Source: CALHKP01 sp963558075 (lineage in GTDB: Bacteria; Bacillota; Clostridia; Peptostreptococcales; Anaerovoracaceae). From it: DNA of 32,874 bases. The position numbers were made by a program, and so were the translations under genes. The notes beneath the pieces were generated by a model, which searched no databases, was not told the origin of the DNA, and saw only the letters and a list, made by a program, of their open reading frames with translations. The stretch spans positions 1 through 32,874 of the forward strand of contig CAUWFN010000020.1 of assembly GCA_963558075.1 (NCBI GenBank), in the 5' to 3' direction. Positions 1 to 7,137 of the stretch are shown in pieces; the first letter of the stretch is position 1, and each line of letters opens with the position of its first letter.

Positions 1-2
1 AT

Positions 3-68
3 ATGAATTGGACTAAGGAAGAACGAGATATGGCAATAAAACTTATAGAAAATGAAGATCTTGATTAG
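3..68 (+). CDS. C-terminal end of a gene cut by the window edge, or a 21-codon ORF
   Basis: The frame beginning at the ATG at position 3 stays open for 21 codons and stops at TAG 66-68, giving a short charged peptide (starts MNWTKEERDM). The stop lies 23 bases before the next gene, with that gene's ribosome site (AGAAAGGA, near 78-85) between them. The frame is open up to the left edge, so this is more likely the tail of a longer gene in the same transcript than a complete small gene. No function can be assigned. Confidence 0.35.
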   Translation: MNWTKEERDMAIKLIENEDLD

Positions 69-91
69 AATCAAGCAGAAAGGAATATATT

Positions 92-505
92 ATGGCAATC
101 GACTTTTCTAAAATTAATCTTGAAATTATTGATATAAACACAAATGCAAATCCAGATATTTACATAAATCAGAATGGTATCACTTTTAGCAAACGTGTTT
201 TAGAGGAACTAAATTATCCACAAAATGTGCAGTATAGCATTGACCCATCACAAAATATATTTGCAGTTCGTATATGCAAAAGTAATGAAGCAAAGGCTGC
301 TACATTCTCAAAGCCACGTGGTGAACAGACAACTACTCTTAGTTGCAATAATAAAAATTTGAAAGAAATAGTTTGCAGGTTAATCCCAAACTACAAAGAA
401 ACATTACGTTATAAAGTTACCGGTGAATATGACCCAGAGAATCGTGTAATGTACTTTGATATGGGCAGTGCAGAAGAATCACAATTCAGATCCAAAAAGG
501 AGTAA
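92..505 (+). CDS. Hypothetical protein, 137 aa, orphan
   Basis: I do not recognise this protein. It is acidic to neutral, with no signal peptide, no membrane segment and no obvious catalytic motif. Residues 20-60 alternate short polar and hydrophobic stretches, suggesting a beta-rich fold; the C-terminus is charged (ends RSKKE). The ATG at 92 has AGAAAGGA about six bases upstream. It follows a short upstream frame closely and precedes a strong hairpin terminator at 547-588, so it looks like the last gene of a transcript entering from the left. Base composition is clearly more AT-rich than the symporter that follows, and codons such as AAT, ATA and AAA dominate. This fits accessory DNA, but no integrase, relaxase or phage gene is in view to prove it. 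Confidence 0.6.
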   Translation: MAIDFSKINLEIIDINTNANPDIYINQNGITFSKRVLEELNYPQNVQYSIDPSQNIFAVRICKSNEAKAATFSKPRGEQTTTLSCNNKNLKEIVCRLIPNYKETLRYKVTGEYDPENRVMYFDMGSAEESQFRSKKE

Positions 506-546
506 TTCTCAAATACTAGTGATATCATCCATAATAGGATAATAAA

Positions 547-596
547 AATGACCACACCTGAGCAACCTAATACTCTAGTGTGGTCATTCTGTTTTT
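547..596. terminator. Bidirectional rho-independent terminator
   Basis: A perfect 11-bp inverted repeat pairs 547-557 (AATGACCACAC) with 578-588 (GTGTGGTCATT) around a 20-base loop. On the plus strand it is followed by CTGTTTTT, closing the gene at 92-505. On the minus strand it is followed by an even better T-rich run (TTTTTATT), so it could also end transcription arriving from the right, where only a possible gene remnant is now present. Confidence 0.75.
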
Positions 597-747
597 AAAA
601 GTTCCGCTTGAGGGCTTCATTAACTGTGATTTTTGTTAATCCCTTAGTGAAGGCTTCATTTTCGGGCGTTTTTTTGTTTTTTTGAACTATGTTTCTATTT
701 TTGTGCACTGTATCTTGTATACAAAATATACAAGCAATAAAAAATAT
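595..747 (-). pseudogene. Possible C-terminal remnant of a minus-strand gene
   Basis: Read on the minus strand, 747 down to the TAA at 595-597 is open for about 50 codons. The last 30 give a protein-like charged sequence containing NEAFTKGLTKI and ending NEALKRNF. There is no ATG in the frame and no ribosome site. The frame ends just before the hairpin at 547-588, which has a strong minus-strand T-tract. This is what the 3' end of a truncated gene plus its terminator would look like. The repeated GGCTTCATT (613-621, 652-660) is the shared NEA codons of this frame. It may still be a chance open frame in AT-rich DNA. This stretch and the promoter and leader to its right account for the gene-free 506-905. 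Confidence 0.25.
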
Positions 748-769
748 TTAGAAAATTGAAAAATATGTA

Positions 770-798
770 TTGCAATTCGCTTTCATGTGATATATAAT
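770..798 (+). promoter_or_regulatory. Sigma-A promoter of the AGCS symporter
   Basis: TTGCAA at 770-775 and TATAAT at 793-798 are separated by exactly 17 bases. This predicts a start near 805 and a leader of about 100 bases before the symporter ATG at 906. Confidence 0.75.
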
Positions 799-905
799 TC
801 ACAAATATAAAAAGGAATAAGGCGACACCAAAACAAAACCTATTCAAAACCTAATTTATTTGACATTTATTATCATTTCTAGTTTTACAGGATTGGAGGA
901 GACTC
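799..905 (+). other. Leader of the symporter mRNA with an 11-base-spaced repeat
   Basis: The predicted untranslated leader is C/A-rich and holds two copies of AAAACCTA (835-842 and 846-853), one helical turn apart. It also holds the 8-mer GCGACACC (822-829), which recurs in the leader of the next transcription unit at 2411-2418. No recognisable riboswitch (glycine, T-box or lysine) is visible. The ribosome site GGAGGAG lies at 896-902. Confidence 0.35.
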
Positions 906-2288
906 ATGGATAAGATTACTGAGTTTATAACAATGATTAACGGTCATGTCTGGGGATGGGGCATGATAGCACTACTGTTCGGTACACATGTTTTCATGAC
1001 AATCAGAACAGGATTTATCCAGAGACATACTATCGGAAAGGGTATCAGATTATCAGTATCTAAGGACCCTGATGCAGATGGTGAAGTTTCCCAGTTTGGA
1101 GCTCTGGCAACAGCCCTTGCAGCTACAATCGGAACAGGAAACATTATCGGTGTTGGTACAGCTATAGCGCTTGGAGGACCGGGAGCAGTATTCTGGTGCT
1201 GGCTGACAGGTGTATTCGGAATCGCTACTAAGTATTCAGAATCGCTTATAGCTGTAAAGTACAGAGTTAAAACAAAAGATGGTCGTATGCAGGGTGGTGC
1301 GATGTACGCACTCGAAAGAGGACTGCATATGAAATGGCTGGGCATCATATTCGCTATATTTGCAGCATGTGCATCATTTGGTATCGGATGCGCAACTCAG
1401 GTAAATGCGATTGCTACAGTTGCAAAAGAAAACTTTAATATTCCTAATGGTGTTGTTGGTGTTGTTGTCGCTATCCTAACCGCAATCGTTATATTTGGAG
1501 GAATCAGATCAATAGCTAACGTTTGTGAAAAACTGGTTCCATTTATGGCACTATTCTATGTTATCGGATGTGTAATCATTCTATTTATCAACTATGATTA
1601 CATCATTCCAGCACTTAAAGCTATCGTAACACTTGCATTTGCTAAGGGCGCTGTAGCAGGCGGTCTAGTAGGCGGAGGACTTAAGTATGCTATCCAGTAC
1701 GGAGTTGCAAGAGGCTTATTCTCAAACGAATCAGGTCTTGGTTCTGCACCTATCGCAGCAGCCGCTGCACAGACAAGAAACCCTGTTAAGCAGGCACTTG
1801 TATCATCAACAGGAACATTCTGGGATACAGTTATCGTTTGCGCACTAACAGGTATCGTACTTGTTTCAACAATCATGAAGAACCCTGAAATCAATGCAAC
1901 AGAAATCGAAAACGGTGGAGTTCTAACTTCTCTAGCATTCGGACAGATTCCAGTTGTTGGACCTCTCATTCTGACACTAGGTATCGTAGCATTTGCTTAC
2001 TCAACAATTCTAGGCTGGGCATACTACGGCGAAAGATGCGTAGAATACGTTGCAGGCAAGAAGGCTCTAATACCTTACAGAATCATTTATATCGCAGTTG
2101 CAGTTATCGCACCTGTAGTTGCACTTGATACAGTTTGGATGGTATCAGATACACTTAACGCTCTGATGGCAATTCCTAACCTTGTAGCAGTACTGCTTCT
2201 ATCAAACGTAATAGTAAAAGAAACCAAGAAATATATAAACAATATCGATGCAGTAGACGAGACTCCTGTACCTGTAATCGATGATTAG
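906..2288 (+). CDS. Sodium:alanine (AGCS family) symporter
   Basis: A polytopic inner-membrane protein of 460 residues, a normal length for the alanine/glycine:cation symporter family, which imports small neutral amino acids with Na+. The family signature is clear at residues 65-100: the FGALATALAATIGTGNI segment followed by GVGTAIALGGPGAVFW. About ten to eleven hydrophobic segments follow, and the conserved NESGLGSAPIAAAAA block is present near residues 270-285. ATG 906 has GGAGGAG directly upstream. The gene has its own consensus promoter and a perfect-stem terminator, so it is monocistronic. The D- or L-alanine or glycine it would import matches the D,D-dipeptidase and M19 dipeptidase elsewhere in the window, but that link is inference. 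Substrate (alanine, glycine or other) cannot be told from sequence. Confidence 0.93.
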   Translation: MDKITEFITMINGHVWGWGMIALLFGTHVFMTIRTGFIQRHTIGKGIRLSVSKDPDADGEVSQFGALATALAATIGTGNIIGVGTAIALGGPGAVFWCWLTGVFGIATKYSESLIAVKYRVKTKDGRMQGGAMYALERGLHMKWLGIIFAIFAACASFGIGCATQVNAIATVAKENFNIPNGVVGVVVAILTAIVIFGGIRSIANVCEKLVPFMALFYVIGCVIILFINYDYIIPALKAIVTLAFAKGAVAGGLVGGGLKYAIQYGVARGLFSNESGLGSAPIAAAAAQTRNPVKQALVSSTGTFWDTVIVCALTGIVLVSTIMKNPEINATEIENGGVLTSLAFGQIPVVGPLILTLGIVAFAYSTILGWAYYGERCVEYVAGKKALIPYRIIYIAVAVIAPVVALDTVWMVSDTLNALMAIPNLVAVLLLSNVIVKETKKYINNIDAVDETPVPVIDD

Positions 2289-2304
2289 GATAATATGTTT
2301 TGGT

Positions 2305-2341
2305 GAAATACCCTGCATTTCGCAGGGTATTTCTTTTTTTT
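2305..2341 (+). terminator. Rho-independent terminator after the symporter
   Basis: A perfect 12-bp stem pairs 2305-2316 (GAAATACCCTGC) with 2322-2333, with a five-base loop ATTTC, followed by an uninterrupted run of T. Confidence 0.92.
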
Positions 2342-2345
2342 CTGA

Positions 2346-2374
2346 TTGACAAATGGTAAAAGCAGTGATATAAA
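2346..2374 (+). promoter_or_regulatory. Sigma-A promoter of the SPFH/RHH/ABC unit
   Basis: A perfect TTGACA at 2346-2351 and TATAAA at 2369-2374 are separated by 17 bases. The predicted start is near 2381, immediately before the palindromic element at 2387-2406, and leaves a leader of about 115 bases. Confidence 0.8.
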
Positions 2375-2386
2375 TTAAGTAAAATG

Positions 2387-2406
2387 TGATATCAAAATGA
2401 TATCAT
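2387..2406. promoter_or_regulatory. Twin palindrome, candidate operator
   Basis: TGATATCA occurs twice (2387-2394 and 2398-2405) separated by AAA. Each copy is itself palindromic. The second is extended to ATGATATCAT (2397-2406), a 10-mer that recurs exactly at 18254-18263. The pair starts a few bases after the predicted transcription start, where a repressor would block the promoter. The cognate regulator is unknown; the RHH protein encoded in the same unit is a natural candidate. Confidence 0.4.
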
Positions 2407-2423
2407 TACTGCGACACCTAGTA

Positions 2424-2456
2424 TCGGTCTTTCGGGTAATTTGAGTTACTGACTGA
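2424..2456 (+). other. Leader hairpin before the SPFH gene
   Basis: TCGGTC (2424-2429) can pair with GACTGA (2451-2456, one G-U pair), enclosing GTAA (2436-2439) paired with TTAC (2446-2449). It is followed by TTTTGGG, so it resembles a weak attenuator or a stabilising leader fold. It matches no riboswitch class I recognise. Confidence 0.3.
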
Positions 2457-2496
2457 TTTTGGGAGATATATTGATTTATATACGGAGGTTTTAGAG

Positions 2497-3501
2497 ATGA
2501 AAGAGAAAAATGTTAGTCAAACATGCGGAATGCAGGATGTTGAGGAGAAAGTGATTAAACCTGCACCTGGTATGCTGATGCTTGTTATTAATATTATTTT
2601 GATTCCTGTATGTCTTATGATTGGACCGATTTTTGGAGGATTTATGGGGTCAGCTGGATTTGGAATTGGAACAGCCTTTTCTAGTATTTTGTTTGTAGTT
2701 CTTATGATTATGCTTGGTGGATATAGGGTTGTTAAGCCAAACGAGGCTCTAGTTCTGACGCTTTTTGGTAAGTATTATGGAAGCATCGTTTCGCCGGGAT
2801 TTTATTTTGTTAATCCTTTCGCTCAGTACAATAATCCTGCAAGAGTATCTGCTCCTGCGGCAAAGCTTACAGCTAAGTCTGGGGATGGCTGTGTGAGCAC
2901 AAGAAAATGTGTATCGCTCAAAAGTATGACATGGGAAAACGGAACGCAGAAGGTTAACGATGTTATGGGAAATCCCGTGATAATCGGAGCAGTTGTAATA
3001 TGGAAGGTTGAGAATGCAACAAAGGCTGTATTCAATGTTGAGGATTATACACAGTTTCTGTCAACCCAGACTGATTCAACTATAAGAAATATTGCAAGAC
3101 TTTATCCTTATGACATTATGAATGAGGACGAGGAATCAAACGAGAAGACTCTGAGAGGAAGTTCTCAGGAAATCGCAGACAGAATGAAAGAAGCATTATC
3201 AAAGAAGGTAAGCTTTGCTGGTCTTGTAATAGAAGAAGTGAGAATAACTCATCTGTCATATGCAGAAGAAATAGCAGCAGCTATGCTTCAGAGGCAGCAG
3301 GCAGAGGCAATTATTGCCGCAAGAGCAAAGATTGTGGAGGGCGCGGTAAGTATGGTTCAGATGGCAATAGAGAAGCTTAGCGAGGATGATATTGTAATTC
3401 TTGATGAGGAAAGAAAGGCTGCAATGGTTTCTAACCTTATGGTTGTGCTTTGCTCAGGTAAGGATGCTCAGCCTGTAATCAATAACGGAAGCATATATTA
3501 A
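2497..3501 (+). CDS. SPFH/Band 7 (stomatin-like) membrane protein
   Basis: A 334-residue protein. A short polar N-terminus is followed by two hydrophobic segments (roughly residues 24-47 and 50-75) and then an SPFH domain beginning GGYRVVKPNEALVLTLFGKY and running to about residue 250. It contains the typical SPGFYFVNPF turn and the late VEEVRITHLSYAEEIAAAML segment. A helical, Ala/Glu-rich tail (QRQQAEAIIAARAKIVEGA) should oligomerise. SPFH proteins form rings on membrane microdomains and hold partner complexes. The start at 2497 has GGAGG at 2482-2486. It leads a unit with a ribbon-helix-helix protein and an ABC exporter. The family assignment is firm; the specific role (scaffold for the ABC transporter, membrane stress) is inference. 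Confidence 0.88.
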   Translation: MKEKNVSQTCGMQDVEEKVIKPAPGMLMLVINIILIPVCLMIGPIFGGFMGSAGFGIGTAFSSILFVVLMIMLGGYRVVKPNEALVLTLFGKYYGSIVSPGFYFVNPFAQYNNPARVSAPAAKLTAKSGDGCVSTRKCVSLKSMTWENGTQKVNDVMGNPVIIGAVVIWKVENATKAVFNVEDYTQFLSTQTDSTIRNIARLYPYDIMNEDEESNEKTLRGSSQEIADRMKEALSKKVSFAGLVIEEVRITHLSYAEEIAAAMLQRQQAEAIIAARAKIVEGAVSMVQMAIEKLSEDDIVILDEERKAAMVSNLMVVLCSGKDAQPVINNGSIY

Positions 3502-3521
3502 TTTTCGGGAAGGTGTATTTG

Positions 3522-3779
3522 ATGGATGAACGGGAATTAGAGGAAAAGGAAAAAAGACTAAACGAACGCCTTGAGAAAATCAAAGCTCTTGAGGCGGAGG
3601 TTAAGGCAAAGGAAAAAGAGATAAAAGCAAAAGAAAAGGCGAAGAAACAGCTTATTCTTCGCCTTCCTCAGGGACTCTGGGAGGAAATTGCTGCTTGGGC
3701 GGAAGATGATTTTCGCTCTATTAATGGTCAGATAGAGTTTCTTCTGACTGAATGCGTAAGACGGAGGAGAAAAAAATAG
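3522..3779 (+). CDS. Coiled-coil plus ribbon-helix-helix (Arc-like) protein
   Basis: An 85-residue protein in two parts. Residues 1-45 are a very regular Glu/Lys/Leu heptad coiled coil (repeated KAKEKE units). Residues 46-85 have the beta strand plus two helices of an Arc/MetJ-type RHH fold (QLILRLPQGLWEEIAAWAED then a second helix starting SINGQIEFLL) and a basic tail RRRRKK. RHH proteins bind DNA as dimers through the strand. I chose ATG 3522 because GGGAAGG (3507-3513) lies eight bases upstream; the in-frame GTG at 3513 would overlap that site. The stop codon abuts the ATG of the ABC ATPase, so the two are translationally linked. It could repress its own operon through the palindromes at 2387-2406, or be an SPFH-associated structural protein. 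Neither is shown. Confidence 0.75.
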   Translation: MDERELEEKEKRLNERLEKIKALEAEVKAKEKEIKAKEKAKKQLILRLPQGLWEEIAAWAEDDFRSINGQIEFLLTECVRRRRKK

Positions 3780-4484
3780 ATGTTAAAAATCAGTAATCTT
3801 ACAAAAATATACGGAGATAAAAGGGCTGTTGACAGTCTGAATCTTCACATACAGAGAGGTGAAATATACGGATTTATAGGTCATAACGGTGCAGGAAAAA
3901 CAACGACTATCAAGTGTGCCTGTGGGATTTTAAATTTTGAAGAGGGCGAAATATATATTGCAGGGAAATCTCTAAAAGAAAATCCTATAGAATGTAAGAG
4001 AAAGCTTGCATATATACCTGATAACCCTGATCTTTATGAATTTTTGAGTGGTGAAGGATACCTTAATTTTATAGCTGATGTTTACGGGATATCGAAGGAA
4101 GATAGGGAACGGGATATAAAAAAATATGCTCAGATGTTTGAAATCTACGATAATCTAGGCGATTCCGTAAGCTCATATTCTCACGGAATGAAACAAAAGT
4201 TAGCACTTATTTCAGCGTTTATACATAGACCTGAGCTGATTATAATGGATGAGCCTTTTGTCGGTCTTGATCCAAAGGCATCACATCTTCTGAAATCTCT
4301 TATGAGGGAGCACTGTAACGCTGGTGGATCTATATTTTTCTCGACACATGTTTTGGAGGTTGCTGAAAAGCTATGTGATAAGATTGCAATTATCAAAAAT
4401 GGTAAGCTTGCGGCTTCAGGAACTATGGAAGAGGTAAAGGGCTCTGCTACACTTGAAAATGTATTCCTAGATCTGGAGGGCTAA
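3780..4484 (+). CDS. ABC transporter ATP-binding protein
   Basis: A 234-residue single nucleotide-binding domain. It has Walker A GHNGAGKTT (near residue 34), Q-loop region around residue 80, signature SYSHGMKQK (near 137), Walker B LIIMDEPFVGLDP (near 155) and the switch histidine in FSTHVLEVAE. The C-terminus is short, as in the ABC-2 exporter family (antibiotic, bacteriocin or lipid export). The ATG at 3780 immediately follows the TAG of the preceding gene, and its ribosome site (CGGAGGAG) lies inside that gene. The partner permease starts two bases after its stop. It energises export across the membrane; the substrate is unknown. Confidence 0.92.
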   Translation: MLKISNLTKIYGDKRAVDSLNLHIQRGEIYGFIGHNGAGKTTTIKCACGILNFEEGEIYIAGKSLKENPIECKRKLAYIPDNPDLYEFLSGEGYLNFIADVYGISKEDRERDIKKYAQMFEIYDNLGDSVSSYSHGMKQKLALISAFIHRPELIIMDEPFVGLDPKASHLLKSLMREHCNAGGSIFFSTHVLEVAEKLCDKIAIIKNGKLAASGTMEEVKGSATLENVFLDLEG

Positions 4485-4485
4485 C

Positions 4486-6090
4486 ATGTTTAAAATTTTA
4501 CTTAAACTTAGATTGAAACAGTTTGCAAAAGGGGCTGTTTCGTCCGGAAAAAAGGACCATGCATCTTTGTCAGGGGGAAAAATAATACTTTTTTCGCTAC
4601 TTATGATATATATTGTCGGAGTTTTTTCGGTTTTGTTTTATATGCTTTCCAAAGAGCTTTCGCAGGCTTTTATTCCAGCTGGACTTGAGTGGCTTTTGAT
4701 TGCTATGATTGGGTTTATGGTTTTCATGCTTTGTTTTTTTGGAAGTGTGTTTATCGTGCAAAATCAGCTCTTTGAAGCAAAGGATAATGAAATTTTGTTT
4801 TCAATGCCCATAAGCCCTATGACGGTTTTAGGCTCGAGGCTTGTGACTGTGGTTATTTTTAACTACATATATGAAGCTATCGTGTTTATTCCAAGTGCTG
4901 TAGGCTACTTTAAAGTTGTCGAATTTAATATAGTCAAAGTTTTGATTATGCTCATAGAGTTTATTTTCCTTCCACTTCTTGCAGTTTTGCTATCGACGGT
5001 ATTTGCATGGTTTGCATCTTATGTGGCATCCAAGAGCAGGTGGCAGAGCATGATTTCTACTGTGATAAAAATAGTTCTTCTTACTCTGTATATGATTGTA
5101 ATGATGCAGCTTCAGAAGCATTTACTGACTGTTATCTCAAGAGGCGATGAAATAGCAGAAGCATTCAAAGAATATCTAGTGCCGTTTTACTATATGGGTG
5201 ATGCAGTAGCAGAGAAAAATATTTTGAGTCTAGTGATATTTGCTCTTATATGTATAATACCTACGATTTTTGCAGTTTACTTTATTTCGAAAAATTATAT
5301 CAAGATTGCAACATCAAAGAGGGGCAGATCAAAGGGTATCTACAGGCAGAAGGAAATGAAGGCCGGCTCTATAAAATCAGCTCTTCTAAAAAAGGAATTT
5401 AGGCATTATATTTCTAGCTCTATGGTTATGCTAAATTCAGGACTTGGGCAGGTGCTTCTTCTGGTATTTTCCATATATGCATTTGTTAAACGAGATGAAC
5501 TTTCGATAATTGGCATGGTGCTTGGACCTGAATTTACAGGGGCTGCAATTTGTGGGGTGTTTATAGTTTGCCTAAGCACTGTAATTATTACATCATCATC
5601 AATTTCCCTTGAGGCTAACACTCTTTGGCTTCTCAAGTCGCTTCCTGTATCTGCTATGGATATTTTCGGAGCAAAGATTAAGCTTCACGTTTTGACGAGC
5701 CTTCCTTTTATAATAATTTCGGCAGGCTTTGTCTATGCCGCATTCGACTTTACAATTGTAGGAGCGGCCATGATTGTTATGATTTCCTTTGTATATACAG
5801 TATTTACTGCAATCATAGGGCTTCTTTTGAACCTAAAGTATCCGAAGTTTGACTGGATAAGTGAGGCAGCTGCTGTAAAACAGGGGCTTAGCCCATTTCT
5901 TGCACTTCTTTGTGCTATGGCAAGTGCTATTGTTCCTGCTGCTATGATATACTTTTTTAGAGAAAGTGTAATGATGCACATGGACATTGCGCTTTTGATT
6001 GTATTTGTGTTTTATACACTACTTGATATGGGCTTTTACGTATTTCTTGATAAGTACGGAACAAAAATCTTAAGAATTCTTAATTATTAA
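4486..6090 (+). CDS. ABC exporter permease, 534 aa
   Basis: A large, very hydrophobic protein with about twelve predicted membrane segments in two groups (roughly residues 30-260 and 310-525) separated by a basic cytoplasmic stretch (SKRGRSKGIYRQKEMKAG). This fits a fused, two-half ABC-2-like permease rather than a single six-helix unit. The start at 4486 has GGAGG six bases upstream, overlapping the end of the ATPase gene. No extracellular catalytic domain is seen. A perfect palindrome TTAAGAATTCTTAA covers the last codons (6070-6083). It works with the ATPase at 3780-4484. The exported compound cannot be inferred. Confidence 0.85.
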   Translation: MFKILLKLRLKQFAKGAVSSGKKDHASLSGGKIILFSLLMIYIVGVFSVLFYMLSKELSQAFIPAGLEWLLIAMIGFMVFMLCFFGSVFIVQNQLFEAKDNEILFSMPISPMTVLGSRLVTVVIFNYIYEAIVFIPSAVGYFKVVEFNIVKVLIMLIEFIFLPLLAVLLSTVFAWFASYVASKSRWQSMISTVIKIVLLTLYMIVMMQLQKHLLTVISRGDEIAEAFKEYLVPFYYMGDAVAEKNILSLVIFALICIIPTIFAVYFISKNYIKIATSKRGRSKGIYRQKEMKAGSIKSALLKKEFRHYISSSMVMLNSGLGQVLLLVFSIYAFVKRDELSIIGMVLGPEFTGAAICGVFIVCLSTVIITSSSISLEANTLWLLKSLPVSAMDIFGAKIKLHVLTSLPFIIISAGFVYAAFDFTIVGAAMIVMISFVYTVFTAIIGLLLNLKYPKFDWISEAAAVKQGLSPFLALLCAMASAIVPAAMIYFFRESVMMHMDIALLIVFVFYTLLDMGFYVFLDKYGTKILRILNY

Positions 6091-6168
6091 ATCGTTGAAA
6101 TATGATATATAATAAAGAAGTAAAAGGGGATTTATTATATAGTCATGTAATCTTTTTGGAGGTAGAAA

Positions 6169-7023
6169 ATGAGTGCTTTTGATGTAAACAATATCAGAAA
6201 GATTGAGGCTGCTTTTTTCAGCCCCACTGGGAATGTCAAGAAAATAGTATGGAATGTTGCAGAAACAATGGGGAAAACTCTTGGTGTTCCGGTTGATTAC
6301 TTTGACTTCACAGCAAAGACAATCCGCGAGAAGAAGAAGGTTTGCGGATGTGATACTTTGCTCATCATAGGGCTTCCTGTTTATGCAGGACGTGTCCCAA
6401 ACAAAATACTTCCTTTCATTCAGGAAAACCTGAAAGGAGAAGATGCCCTTGCGTTTCCAATCGTAAGCTTTGGCAACAGAAGCTTTGATGATGCGTTAAT
6501 GGAGCTATCTTTGGAGCTTGAGAACAATGGATTTAGAAATATTGCAGCTATGGCAATAGTTTCTGAGCATGCTTTTGCAAAGGATCTTGCGGCAGGTTCT
6601 CCTACTAAATCAGAAATCAGAGAAATAGTTGAATTTACAAAGTCTGTGGCAGAAGACCTTGAGAATATAGCTAAGAAGCTTTCTTTAGGAGAAACACTAG
6701 AGGTTGACGGAAACAACCCAGTAGGACCTTACTATACACCTCTTGGCATCGACGGCCAGCCGGCAAAATTCTTGAAGGCTAAGCCAAAGACTGATCCGGA
6801 AAAATGTATTGACTGTGGAGCATGTGCAAGAAGCTGTCCTATGCAGTCGATAAATTATGATAATGTTTTTGAAGTTCCTGGAATATGCATCAAATGCCAG
6901 GCTTGTGTGGATATTTGTCCTACGGATGCGAAATACTTTGATGATGAGGCTTTTCTCTCGCACAAAGAAATGCTAGAGAAGACTTATTCAGAGAAGAAAA
7001 CAAGCAAATTTTACAGATTTTAA
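6169..7023 (+). CDS. EFR1-type flavodoxin/ferredoxin fusion
   Basis: A 284-residue soluble electron carrier. The N-terminal ~165 residues have a flavodoxin-like FMN fold: the phosphate loop FFSPTGNVKKI near residues 16-26 and the GLPVYAGRVPNK segment near 68-79. The C-terminal part carries two ferredoxin-type [4Fe-4S] motifs, CIDCGACARSCP and CIKCQACVDICP (near residues 210-255), each with the usual CxxCxxCxxxCP spacing. Such proteins pass low-potential electrons in anaerobes; the partner is unknown. The start has TTTGGAGG seven bases upstream. It lies 78 bases after the ABC permease and ends at a good terminator, so it is probably a single-gene unit. All eight Fe-S cysteines are present. Confidence 0.9.
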   Translation: MSAFDVNNIRKIEAAFFSPTGNVKKIVWNVAETMGKTLGVPVDYFDFTAKTIREKKKVCGCDTLLIIGLPVYAGRVPNKILPFIQENLKGEDALAFPIVSFGNRSFDDALMELSLELENNGFRNIAAMAIVSEHAFAKDLAAGSPTKSEIREIVEFTKSVAEDLENIAKKLSLGETLEVDGNNPVGPYYTPLGIDGQPAKFLKAKPKTDPEKCIDCGACARSCPMQSINYDNVFEVPGICIKCQACVDICPTDAKYFDDEAFLSHKEMLEKTYSEKKTSKFYRF

Positions 7024-7041
7024 TTTTAATATGTATGATAG

Positions 7042-7076
7042 AAAAACTGCTGAGATATTTCACTCAGCAGTTTTTT
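7042..7076. terminator. Bidirectional terminator between the EFR1 gene and htpG
   Basis: A perfect 13-bp stem pairs 7042-7054 (AAAAACTGCTGAG) with 7063-7075 around an eight-base loop. It ends in T on both strands, so it serves the plus-strand EFR1 gene and the convergent htpG. Confidence 0.85.
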
Positions 7077-7137
7077 CGTAGTGCGCTATTTAGTTTATAA
7101 GGAGTTATCTGACATAAGTCAGCGTGTATTTCTTTGA

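Noticed and set aside
1104..1122. TGGC...TTGC inside the symporter gene as a sigma-54 promoter
   Set aside because: GG and GC are 11 bases apart rather than 10 and it is within a coding region.
944..1348. Long minus-strand open frame inside the symporter gene
   Set aside because: Shadow of the AGCS coding frame; no ribosome site and composition mirrors the membrane helices on the other strand.
821..2418. Shared GCGACACC as a leader family
   Set aside because: Only two copies of an 8-mer with different surroundings; noted in the leader entries but not claimed as a riboswitch.
6095..6113. TTGAAA and TATAAT before the EFR1 gene
   Set aside because: The two boxes are only seven bases apart, so they cannot be one promoter; TATAAT (6108-6113) may be a -10 with a poor -35.
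7109..7122. CTGAC-ataa-GTCAG near the end of htpG
   Set aside because: Five-base stem without T-tract; the better terminator lies at 7042-7075.
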